DNA of 64,000 bases, from contig CAVXNJ010000003.1 in the NCBI GenBank assembly GCA_963763135.1, positions 124,001 through 188,000 on the forward strand, written 5' to 3'. The notes under the pieces were generated by a model. The model saw nothing but the letters and a program-made list of their open reading frames with translations, was not told the DNA's origin and made no database searches. This document shows, piece by piece, positions 27,654 to 36,212 of this stretch. The position numbers and the translations under genes are program-made. Source of the DNA: JANMZO01 sp963763135. Lineage in GTDB: Bacteria; Actinomycetota; Acidimicrobiia; Acidimicrobiales; JANYDT01. How positions within the stretch are numbered: position 1 is the stretch's first letter; each line of letters begins with the position of its first letter.

Positions 27654-28420
27654 GCACGCCATCCGTTGCCTCGTTGCTGGATTTCACCGGTCGCACCGTG
27701 GTCGTTACCGGCGGAGCGGGTGGACTCGGAGTCGGGATCGTGGATCGGTTTGTCGAAGCCGGCGCAACGGTCGTGCGCCATATTCATCGGCGGGAGGTCG
27801 AGAACCCGGCTGGCGTAATAAGTATCCGCGCTGATCTTTCCGTGGCCGACGCGGCGGAGAAACTCGCCGCTGACGTGGTTGGAGCCACCGGGCGACTCGA
27901 TGTTTGGATCAACAACGCGGCCCTGCAGCCGGTCGGAAGTTTTCTGGAGCTGTCGACGGACGACGAAGCCTCGGTCATCGACGGGTCACTCGGCTTTGTG
28001 ATGCGGGGGACCCGGGCTGCAGCGAAGCAGTTCATTGCCCTTCGCTCGGGCGGAACCGACGTGAGCGCGTCAGTCGTCAACATCGCCTCCATCGAGGGAT
28101 TCGTCGCCGCGGTCGGTCACAGCCACTACTCGGCGGCGAAAGCCGCGGTGCTGCACCACACGAGAGCGACGGCCGTTGAACTCGGCGCTCACGGGATCCG
28201 GGTCAATTCCGTGGCACCGGGGCTTATAAACCGAGACGGCCTGGCGAGCGACTGGCCAAGCGGCGTCGAACGGTGGACGACCGCCGCCCCGCTGGGGCGA
28301 CTCGGCGAGCCCACCGACGTGGCCGACGCCTGTCTGTTCCTGGCGTCGGAGGGCGCCCGGTGGATCACGGGTGCGACGCTGGTCGTCGACGGTGGAACGT
28401 CCGCCGGCAACACCTGGTAA
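27650..28420 (+). CDS. Short-chain dehydrogenase/reductase
   Basis: A 256-residue classical SDR. It shows the NAD(P)-binding GGAGGLGVGIV, NNAALQ, catalytic Ser in NIASIEG and YSAAK (Tyr, Lys), and a C-terminal substrate loop. It is translationally coupled to mtnA (ATGA overlap). In shunt clusters of other bacteria an alcohol dehydrogenase reduces the aldehyde released by the aldolase. This SDR could fill that place, but that is inference. Its product specificity cannot be read from the sequence. Confidence 0.88.
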   Translation: MSTPSVASLLDFTGRTVVVTGGAGGLGVGIVDRFVEAGATVVRHIHRREVENPAGVISIRADLSVADAAEKLAADVVGATGRLDVWINNAALQPVGSFLELSTDDEASVIDGSLGFVMRGTRAAAKQFIALRSGGTDVSASVVNIASIEGFVAAVGHSHYSAAKAAVLHHTRATAVELGAHGIRVNSVAPGLINRDGLASDWPSGVERWTTAAPLGRLGEPTDVADACLFLASEGARWITGATLVVDGGTSAGNTW

Positions 28421-28435
28421 ACCAGAGGCGCTGCT

Positions 28436-28801
28436 ATGTCACCGAATGCCCGTCTTTCGCTGGTCGTAATCGACTGTCCAAACCCCGAGGTGATGGCCAC
28501 GTTCTACGCGGCCATCAGCGGAATGGAGCTGTTCATCGAAGATGAGGGGTGGGCTGAAGTGTTCGACGACAACGGCATGCGCATTGCGTTCCAACGTGTC
28601 GACGACTACCGACCGCCCGTCTGGCCCGGTACCCGCCACCCACAGCAAATGCACCTCGACTTCGACGTCGACGACCTTGACGCGGGCGAGTTGGCCGTGG
28701 TGGCCCACGGCGCCCGGAAGCACTTCGTGCAACCCGGTGAAAACTTCCGGGTCTTCCTCGACCCCGCCGGTCACCCGTTTTGTCTGGTGCTCGCGGAATA
28801 A
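28436..28801 (+). CDS. VOC (glyoxalase/bleomycin resistance) family protein
   Basis: A 121-residue single-domain VOC protein with two beta-alpha-beta modules. It has RLSLVVIDCPNPEVMATFYAAISGM at the start, a central HLDFDVDDLDAGE and the end FLDPAGHPFCLVL. The His and Glu positions fit a metal site only loosely. It follows the SDR by 15 bases and probably shares its transcript. The function is unknown; members bind or modify small electrophiles, which would suit a pathway that releases a reactive aldehyde. Confidence 0.82.
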   Translation: MSPNARLSLVVIDCPNPEVMATFYAAISGMELFIEDEGWAEVFDDNGMRIAFQRVDDYRPPVWPGTRHPQQMHLDFDVDDLDAGELAVVAHGARKHFVQPGENFRVFLDPAGHPFCLVLAE

Positions 28802-28810
28802 CCGCTGCTT

Positions 28811-29674
28811 CTACCCGGGGTCGGTTGCGTCCAACCGGAGTCGCTCGGGGTGCGCATGAATCAGCGCATACAGGGCCACTGCGGTCGCAGTCGCGACGTT
28901 GAGCGAATCGACGCCGTCGGCCAACGGAATGCGGACCCGATGATGTGCACCATCCATGGTCGTGGCCTTCAGACCCGGTCCCTCGGCTCCGAGAAGGAAC
29001 GCAATCCTGGTGGTCGGGTCGAACACGGCGAGGACCTCCGAAAGCACGGCGGCCGAGCGCGACGGGGTGAGCGCCAGGGTCACGAAGCCGCCGTCTTGGA
29101 GCAACTGCAGGATGTCTTCGCCCGACGGTACCTGCGCGTAGGGAATCTGAAGCGTCCAACCCATCGACGTGCGAATGGTCTTGCGGTACAGCGGGTCGCC
29201 GGTGGGGCCCGCCAGTAGAACGGCGTCGACCCCGAAACCGGCCGAATGACGAAATACGGATCCGACGTTGTCAGGGTCCATGACTTCTTCCAACACCACA
29301 ATTGTGTGTGCGGTCGCCAATACATCATCGACCGACCGTGCGGTGGGACGCACGGCGACGGAGATCACTCCACGGTGCAGCGGATACCCGACGACCTGGT
29401 CGATTATCTGTTGGTCGGCCACGAAGATATCCATGGTTTGCGTTCCGTCGGGGCCGAGGCAGTTCTCCGCGAGGAACGGCGTGAGCCGTTCCGACCGCGC
29501 CGGGGTCAACAGGACCGCCCGCACGGTGATGCCCGAGGCGAACAGGCGTTCCAACACCAGTTCGCTCTCGGCCACGAACGTTCCGTCGTGACGCCGATTC
29601 TGACCCTTTATGTTACGGAACTGGTCGAGTCGCGCATCGTCTACCGCCGTGATGGCTTCCGTGGTGAGGGTCAC
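28811..29674 (-). CDS. SpoU/TrmH-family RNA 2'-O-methyltransferase
   Basis: A 287-residue enzyme of the knotted SPOUT class. The GTG at 29674 overlaps the upstream acyltransferase stop as GTGA, which decides the start. The N-terminal RNA-binding part begins near RNIKGQNRRHDGTFVAES. The catalytic part has VLEEVMDPDNVGSVFRHSAGFG (motif 1), LLGAEGPGL (motif 2) and IPLADGVDSLNVATATAV (motif 3). It is a SAM-dependent 2'-O-ribose methyltransferase of rRNA or tRNA by family. The 3' end faces the VOC gene. Confidence 0.9.
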   Translation of the reverse strand: MTLTTEAITAVDDARLDQFRNIKGQNRRHDGTFVAESELVLERLFASGITVRAVLLTPARSERLTPFLAENCLGPDGTQTMDIFVADQQIIDQVVGYPLHRGVISVAVRPTARSVDDVLATAHTIVVLEEVMDPDNVGSVFRHSAGFGVDAVLLAGPTGDPLYRKTIRTSMGWTLQIPYAQVPSGEDILQLLQDGGFVTLALTPSRSAAVLSEVLAVFDPTTRIAFLLGAEGPGLKATTMDGAHHRVRIPLADGVDSLNVATATAVALYALIHAHPERLRLDATDPG

Positions 29675-30825
29675 GATGGAGCAAGTGTACGGGGCCGACG
29701 GGCCCAGGCGATTATCGGTTGCTCTATGAACCGATAGGAAAGCGCTGCCAACACGAACGTCGAGGTCAACGACAGAACCCATCCGCCCTTGAGATGCTCG
29801 AAGTAGGCCGACATGACCTCGTGGTAAAGGTACAAACCATATGAGCGCTTACCGATTTCCACGGCGGGGCGGGATCCGAGGATCCGGCTGATGACCGACC
29901 TCGGGTCGGCCGCAGTCGACGCCCAAACGATGTACGCCGCGATACCGGAAATGACGATCAGGCCGGGCCCGAGCATCCAGCCCGGCGACGCGGCGGGATT
30001 GGCACTGCTCCCAAACAATCCCAGACCAAGAAACACGAGTGTCGCAGGCACGAGACCATGCGCCCAGGCGGACGATGTCACGCGCAGTTGTGGAAACTGA
30101 TGCCAGGCCAGGGCGAGCGATGCTCCCAGTAAAAGCGACTGCGAACGGGTGTCGGTGGCGAGGTAGAGGCGGTTGAACGTTGCGGAACGCAGCCAGAGCA
30201 CCGTGGTCCACGCGGCTGCAGCAGCGGTAAGTACGCTTACGGTTATGAGCGCCGCCCGGGCCCCCTTCTTCCACCAAAGCCAGGCCAGGGGAATCGGCCA
30301 CACGATATAGAACTGCTCTTCGACCGACAGCGACCAGAGGGCACCCCACCCGTCGCCTCCAAGTGGATTGGTCGGCGACCGATGGATTCCGACCAGGTTG
30401 AACCCGTAAAGGACAGCCGCCACAAGTGCCCGCAGGGTCTCGCCGGCACGTACGTGCGTTCTCGCGTTGTTGGCCACGAGCAGCGCCAGGCAGAGCGCCA
30501 GCGCCGGAAGAAGCCGACGCGCGCGACGCCCCCAGAACGCGACCACGTTGACCCGCCCGGCGGCCATGAACTCCGCAATCAACCGCTGTGAGATCAAGAA
30601 GCCGCTGAGGACGAAGAACAGGGTGACACCGACATATCCCGATCGAAACCACCCGAAACGGCCTAGGCGACCGAATCCCGGAGCCGGCCCGTAATTGTGG
30701 GAAATCACCATGAGAACGGCCAATGCCCGAAGCCCGTCGAGTCCTCGAAAACGCGATTCAGATGGTCTGGGCGGAGGTGTCATGGAGTCCTGCGGGCTGG
30801 ATGGTGCTAATCGTCTCTCGCTCAT
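29671..30825 (-). CDS. Membrane acyltransferase, AT3 family (OafA/YrhL-like)
   Basis: A 384-residue integral membrane protein from the ATG at 30825; an ATG at 30783 with AGGA just upstream is an alternative. It has about ten hydrophobic segments. The family pattern starts RFRGLDGLRALAVLMVISHNYG (active-site His after the first helix) and includes GVTLFFVLSGFLI and LWSLSVEEQFYIVWP. AT3 enzymes O-acetylate or acylate sugars on surface polymers or secondary metabolites. Its gene overlaps the methyltransferase downstream and is divergent from the helicase. Confidence 0.88.
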   Translation of the reverse strand: MSERRLAPSSPQDSMTPPPRPSESRFRGLDGLRALAVLMVISHNYGPAPGFGRLGRFGWFRSGYVGVTLFFVLSGFLISQRLIAEFMAAGRVNVVAFWGRRARRLLPALALCLALLVANNARTHVRAGETLRALVAAVLYGFNLVGIHRSPTNPLGGDGWGALWSLSVEEQFYIVWPIPLAWLWWKKGARAALITVSVLTAAAAAWTTVLWLRSATFNRLYLATDTRSQSLLLGASLALAWHQFPQLRVTSSAWAHGLVPATLVFLGLGLFGSSANPAASPGWMLGPGLIVISGIAAYIVWASTAADPRSVISRILGSRPAVEIGKRSYGLYLYHEVMSAYFEHLKGGWVLSLTSTFVLAALSYRFIEQPIIAWARRPRTLAPS

Positions 30826-30919
30826 GATGGCATGACCGATCCGACCCGCTGGCCGGCCGCTGCGGTGGTTCGCCCCGACGCGAATCCGGTCGGAGCAGCG
30901 GTGTGCGACAGTAGGTGCG

Positions 30920-33452
30920 ATGCTTCTCCGCGACGTTCTTCCGCCCCCCGGCTCAGATCCGGCCGACGTCCTGGAAGCGTTCGCCACTTGGGCGGCGGCC
31001 GGCGGTCGTCCGATGTACCCCCACCAGGAGGAGGCCGCCCTGGCGTTGGCCTCCGACAGTCATGTTGTTCTGGCCACGCCAACCGGGTCGGGCAAGAGCC
31101 TGGTGGCGTTGATGGGGATCGTGTTTGCCCGTAACCGGGGTGAGCGCGCCGTCTGGACCGCGCCGATCAAGGCGCTGGTCGGGGAGAAGTTCTTCGAACT
31201 GGCGGATCTGCTCGGGCCGTCGGAGGTCGGTCTGGCCATCGGTGACGCGTCGATCAACCGCGACGCCCCGGTGCTGGTGTGCACGTCGGAGGTTCTCGCC
31301 AACCAGGCACTCGGCATGGGCGAGGAAACACCGTTCGGGTTTGCCTGCCTCGACGAGTTCCACTACTACGCCGAGCACGACCGTGGCTGGGCCTGGCAGG
31401 TTCCGCTTCTTACCATGCACCGGTGCCAGTTTCTGCTGGCCTCCGCCACGCTCGGCGATGTCACCGCAATTTCCGACGATCTGGAACTGCGATCGGGTCG
31501 CGACGTCCAGCTTGTCACCGCGGTGACCCGTCCGACGCCGCTGTTCCACCAGTGGCGGATGACCCCGGTCGCGGAATCAGTCACCGAAGCGGTCGAGAAG
31601 GGCCTGTCGCCGGTGTACATCGTGCATTCGTCGCAGGCGATGGCGATCGACCAGGCGCAATCGCTCGTAAGCCTGCCCATCACGACCCGGGCCCAGCGCG
31701 AGGCGATTGCCGAAGCCATGAAGGGAATCAAACTCAACACCGGGTTCGGTCAGACGCTCGGGCGTTATCTCCGAAACGGGGTCGGGGTGCACCACGCAGG
31801 AATGCTTCCCCGGTACCGTCGGCTCGTCGAGAAACTGGCTGGGGAAGGACTGCTGCCTGTCATCTGCGGAACCGACACCCTGGGCGTGGGGATCAACATC
31901 CCCATCCGCACCGTGTTACTAACTGCGCTTACGAAATTCGACGGAAGTCGAGTTCGGATACTCCGGGCGAGGGAGTTCCATCAGCTCGCCGGCCGCGCGG
32001 GCCGCCCCGGCTTCGATCCCGACGGCCACGTTTGGGCGCAGGCTCCCGAGCACATCATCGACAATGAGCGGGCGCTGGCCCGGGCCGGCGACGATCCGAA
32101 GGCCCGCCGAAAAGTGCATCGCGCCAGCGCCGCCGAAGGGGTTCGTCCACTATGACGAAGCCACGTTCAACCGGTTGGTGGCGTCGGTCCCGGAGTCGTT
32201 GACCTCACGGTTCCGGGTGACCCCGAACCTGATTGCCACGGTCCTCACCCGACCAGATGGGGCAGCTGCGTTGAAGGAACTGCTCACAACCAACCATGAC
32301 ACCGCGGCGCGCAAACGCGAGCACGTCAAGCGGGCGATCGCCGTTTACAAGTCGCTTGAGCGCGCCGGCGTGGCCAGTCGTAAACGGGCGGCCGACGGTA
32401 CGTGTCTCGGTGTCGACATCGGTTCGATCATCGACGGTTCAGAGGAACGCCTGTCCGTGAGCTTCACCTCGCCACTCGGACCGTTTGCCATAGAGGTCAT
32501 CGACTCCCTCGACATCGAGGACCCCTCGTATGTGCTCGATGTAGTGAGCGTCATCGAATCAATCACCGAGGACCCGATGGCGCTGTTGATCGCCCAGGAG
32601 AAGGCGGCCCGGACGTATGAGATCGGTCGGCTAAAGGCCGAAGGTGTGCCCTACGAGGAGCGGATCGAACAGCTCGACGGCATCACCTGGCCGAAGCCGC
32701 TGGCCGAGGTTCTGACGGCCTGCATCACCGCCTATCGCGAAGTGCACCCCTGGGTCTTCGACAATCCCTCGCCGAAGAGCATCGTGCGCGAAATGCTCGA
32801 GTCGGGCGAGACCTTCGCCAGCTATGTGCAGCGATACAAAGTCGAGAGGTCCGAAGGACTCCTTCTCCGTTACCTCACCGATGTGTGGCGCACCCTGGAC
32901 CGGTCGCTGTCGTCTTCGGCCTACACCGACCAGCTCGAAGACGTCGTCGATTGGTTGCGCTCGCTGCTCACGGCCACCGACGCTTCGCTGATCGAGGAAT
33001 GGGAACGGCTGTCCGGAATCGATCCGGTTCAGCGGGTCGAAGTCGCCACGCCGATCGCCACCGGTCCGCCGCGCGCCTGGCGAACGGCGGTGCGAACTGC
33101 AGCATTCGGATGGGTCGAACTTCTGGCCCGCCGTGCGTACGAGGCGCTCGCCGAACGGGCTCAGGTCTCGTTGGTCGAGTTGTTCACGACCATGGGGCCG
33201 TACTGGATGGAGAACAGCGCAATCATGACCGACGCCGATGCCCGTTCGGCGGCGTTCTTCACCCTCGACGACTCCGAGCCCGGCGTCTGGACGGTTCGTC
33301 AGCGGTTGTCGGATCCCGAGGGGAACGGGGAGTGGGGCTTCACCGCCAGCGTCGATCTCAACGAAGCCGAAGAGTACGGAGTGCCGAGTCTCCGACTGGT
33401 GTCGATAGGACGCTTCGGGGAGGAAGTCGCGCTGACCTCGACCAAGCGTTGA
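30920..33452 (+). CDS. DEAD/DEAH-type helicase with DUF3516, apparent +1 frameshift
   Basis: A superfamily 2 helicase typical of actinobacteria, about 843 residues when restored. The first frame has Q-motif-like YPHQEEAALAL, Walker A ATPTGSGKS, DEFHYY in place of DEAH, SATLGD, and motif VI QLAGRAGRPG. The second frame carries the DUF3516 region from PPKGFVHYDEATFNRL. The frames join near 32126, where removal of one base gives continuous homology (RRKVHRA-APPKGFVHY). Total length is a multiple of three plus one. It is presumably a cytoplasmic RNA/DNA helicase (Ski2-like) in RNA turnover. Either a base error or a real disruption. Confidence 0.85.
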
Positions 33453-33488
33453 CGGGAGTTGTCGCGGGAGCGTTGGTTCGGAGGCCCC

Positions 33489-33570
33489 GTTCAAACGTCC
33501 GCTTGCGCTGAAGTGTCAAACCCCCGCTTGAGCGGCAGCGTTCAAACGGCCGCTTGCGCGGAAGCGTTCA
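33489..33570. repeat. Degenerate ~25-bp tandem repeat between convergent genes
   Basis: Three imperfect direct copies of about 25 bases share the core TCAAAC followed by CCGCTTG and GC-rich sequence, starting near 33489, 33514 and 33539. Each copy contains a short hairpin (CCGCT-AGCGG or CGCTT-AAGCG). The array fills the gap between the convergent helicase and ROK genes and runs into the last codons of the ROK gene. It may serve as a bidirectional terminator. Confidence 0.7.
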
Positions 33571-34444
33571 TTCCGAGGGCGATGGCCCCGAGGACTCCGG
33601 CCTGGTTGCCGAGCGACGGGGGCACGACAAAGGAGTCGATGTCTTCCAGAAGAGACTTGGCTTGGACGTACCCGTTGAGTGACGCCAACAGTTTGGTACG
33701 TACCAGGGGAAGAATGTGCGGTTGACTCATCACTCCGCCGCCGAGGATGATGCGCTGCGGCGAGAGGATGCACACGACGCTTCGGAATGCCTCCGCGATG
33801 TAGTGAGCCTCAAGGTCCCATGCTTCGTGGTCCGGTGCAAGCGTTTCGGCCTTGACGCCCCATCGGGCTTCCATCGCCGGGCCCGATGCCATTCCCTCGA
33901 AGCAGTCGCCGTGAAATGAGCAGAAGCCTTTGAACGGATCACGTTCACGATCGTGGGGCAGCACGATGTGTCCCATCTCAGGGTGCAGCAGGCCATGAAC
34001 CATGGATCCGTTGACCATTGCCCCTCCGCCGATACCGGTGCCGATGGTGAAGTAGCAAAAGGTGTCGAGGCCCTGGGCGGCACCCCACCGATGCTCCCCG
34101 AGCGCGGCACCGTTCACATCGGTGTCAAAGGCGATCGGGACCGAATACGCGGCTGCGATCGGCCCGACCAGGTTGGCGTTGGTCCAGTGAGGCTTCGGTG
34201 TCGAGGTTATGTAGCCGTAGTTGTCGGAACGGAGATCGAGGTCTATCGGTCCGAAACTCGCAATGCCGAGGCCGTGAAGATCAGCCGCGTACGGCTCGAA
34301 GAACTCGATGGCTCGCTTGATCGTCTCCGCCGGGGTTGTTGTCGGAAAGCGTTCTTCGGCGAGCACTTCGCACGGACGCGCCACGCTTGCGACGGCGCAG
34401 ACGAACTTCGTTCCGCCTGCCTCGATTCCTCCAAAAAGCCCCAT
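33542..34444 (-). CDS. ROK-family sugar kinase (fructokinase/glucokinase type)
   Basis: A 300-residue ROK kinase. It has the N-terminal phosphate loop GGIEAGGTKFVCAV, DTDVNGAALGEHRWGAAQG, GTGIGGGAMVNG and a zinc-site-like H-x-n-C-x-F-H-x-x-C pattern (HIVLPHDRERDPFKGFCSFHGDC). The single-domain form with this insertion is usual for bacterial fructokinases. It phosphorylates a hexose at C6 or C1. The start ATG at 34444 has an AGGAGG-like site on the minus strand (CCTCCTATG context). Its extreme 3' end is part of the tandem repeat, so the last few residues may vary. Confidence 0.9.
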   Translation of the reverse strand: MGLFGGIEAGGTKFVCAVASVARPCEVLAEERFPTTTPAETIKRAIEFFEPYAADLHGLGIASFGPIDLDLRSDNYGYITSTPKPHWTNANLVGPIAAAYSVPIAFDTDVNGAALGEHRWGAAQGLDTFCYFTIGTGIGGGAMVNGSMVHGLLHPEMGHIVLPHDRERDPFKGFCSFHGDCFEGMASGPAMEARWGVKAETLAPDHEAWDLEAHYIAEAFRSVVCILSPQRIILGGGVMSQPHILPLVRTKLLASLNGYVQAKSLLEDIDSFVVPPSLGNQAGVLGAIALGMNASAQAAV

Positions 34445-34515
34445 AGGAGGTCACCCTATCCGCTCCGTTCGTCACGCGGGAACCGTCGGGTGCGAAGTTG
34501 TTCAACACCCGCCGG

Positions 34516-34869
34516 TTATCGACGGCCGACCGCCTTCGCGGCTCCTGACCTCGTCGCTCCGGATCTGGTCGACCGGGCCAAGCCCGATGCGGGCTCGGCT
34601 GACTTGCGCTTAGCGGGTGGCGAGTTGGTGGGCGTTCCATTGTTGGTTGCCGCCAGCGAGCTGTGCAGTTGCATCAACTGCGAGTGTCGGGCGCCGTTGG
34701 CGAGTAGTACTCGTTGGCGCGTGCTTACGGGGCGCGAAGGTGCCGCTTCGATGTCTGCAGCCGAAATCGGCGGGACCGCGGCCGGGTACGGAGAAGCCAC
34801 GTGACGCGTCGATTTGGATCTGGTCGGCGACGAGCGCGTCGTAGAGGTCGATTTCGGCGTTTTCGCCAT
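34516..34869 (-). CDS. Possible small basic Ser/Thr-rich protein
   Basis: A 117-residue open frame, strongly basic and rich in Ser, Thr, Lys, Arg, Ala and Pro (starts MAKTPKSTSTTRSSPTRSKS, ends Arg-rich). It has no recognised domain, signal peptide or membrane span. It fills most of the 480-base gap between the ROK kinase and alcohol dehydrogenase genes. Low-complexity basic proteins of this sort can bind nucleic acid, but composition alone in GC-rich DNA can also create such frames. I do not recognise it and give it low weight. Confidence 0.35.
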   Translation of the reverse strand: MAKTPKSTSTTRSSPTRSKSTRHVASPYPAAVPPISAADIEAAPSRPVSTRQRVLLANGARHSQLMQLHSSLAATNNGTPTNSPPAKRKSAEPASGLARSTRSGATRSGAAKAVGRR

Positions 34870-34924
34870 GGGCCAATCGTAGGACGGCTGTGATCGGTTG
34901 CGTGCGGCGGCGGTCGAAGTTGCG

Positions 34925-36008
34925 TCAGAAGACGATCACACTGCGCGGCGACGGAGCCGCTCTTCATGGCGGCAAATCCATCGTTGATGTCGTCGAGTTT
35001 GATCCGCGCGCTTACGAGCTCGTCAAGCTTCAGACGGCCTTGCATGTAAAGGTCGATGTAACGGGGCATATCGACGCGGAACCGGTTCGAACCCATGTTG
35101 GAGCCCTGAATCTTCTTTTCGCTCAACAGTTCCGGGCCATGGATCTCGATGTTCTGCCCCACCGGGATCATGCCGATGACGGTCGCGGTGCCGCCGGCTC
35201 GCAACATCTTGAACGCCTGCTCGGCCGCCTTCTTGGAGCCGATGGCCTCGAAGCTGTACTCAACCCCGCCTTTGGTCAGTTCCCGCACGGCCGCAACAGC
35301 ATCTACGTCGGCACCGTTGATCACGTCGGTCGCACCGAACTCCTGGGCCAGTTCGAGTTTGGTGGCGTTGAGGTCGATGGCGATGATTCGCCCGGCACCC
35401 GCGATCCGAGCGCCCTGGATGCAGTTGAGACCGATGCCTCCGCAGCCGATAACCGCCACTGTCGCGCCAGCCTCGACCCGAGCGGTCCGGAACACTGCAC
35501 CGACGCCCGTGGTCACGCCACAGCCGATCAACGCGGCCCGGTCGAGTGGCATGTCTTTGTCGATCTTCACCAGGGCGTGTTCGTGGACGAGCATCTGCTC
35601 GCTGAAGCTCGACAGGCGCATGAACTGATGGACGTGCTCCCCGTTGCAGGTGATGCGCGAGGGTGAACCGGCCGGCCGCTCAAGCACGCTCCGGTTGTTG
35701 CAGAGGGCGAGTCGGCCGGTAAGGCAGTACTCACAGCCGCCGCAGTAGGCGGACAGGCACGTGATCACGTGATCGCCCTTCTGCACGTACGTGACACCTT
35801 CGCCGACGGCCTCAACGATTCCTGCCGACTCGTGGCCCAACACGACGGGGAACGGGGTCGGATAGAGGGCCTCCATGAAGTGCAGGTCCGAGTGGCAGAG
35901 ACCCGCGGCCACGGTCTGCACGAGCACCTCGCCGGGACCGGGTTTGTCGATTGAAACGTCGAGAATCGACAGAAGTCCGGGGGCTGATTCAAGTACCGCA
36001 GCGCGCAT
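34925..36008 (-). CDS. Zinc-dependent alcohol dehydrogenase, apparent +1 frameshift at the 3' end
   Basis: A class III-like MDR alcohol dehydrogenase of about 360 residues. It has AAGLCHSDLHFM (catalytic zinc Cys), GHESAGIVEAVGEGV, structural-zinc cysteines CGGCEYCLTGRLALC, and the NAD-binding GCGGIGLNCIQGA. The ATG at 36008 has a strong GGAGGAATT site. As read, the frame loses homology after KSGSVA and runs on to 34725 as an Arg-rich tail. Dropping one base near 34946 gives the family ending RSVIVF and a stop at 34925. Likely oxidises an alcohol or S-hydroxymethyl-thiol adduct with NAD. Confidence 0.87.
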
Positions 36009-36212
36009 AGCAATTCCTCCAAGGGGCGATCGGGTGAAGCACCGCGAGCCTGCCATGTCGGACCACGAGCCGGACAATCGACGAAACGAACGTGTGAGGC
36101 CGGTGGACTTCGACCCGCACACGACCCGATTCATCGGTGCGCGCCGGGTGAGGTGAAGATCACCAACTTGAGTGCCCTCCGTGCGAGGTCGTCGGCCAGT
36201 ACGGTTGGGGGA

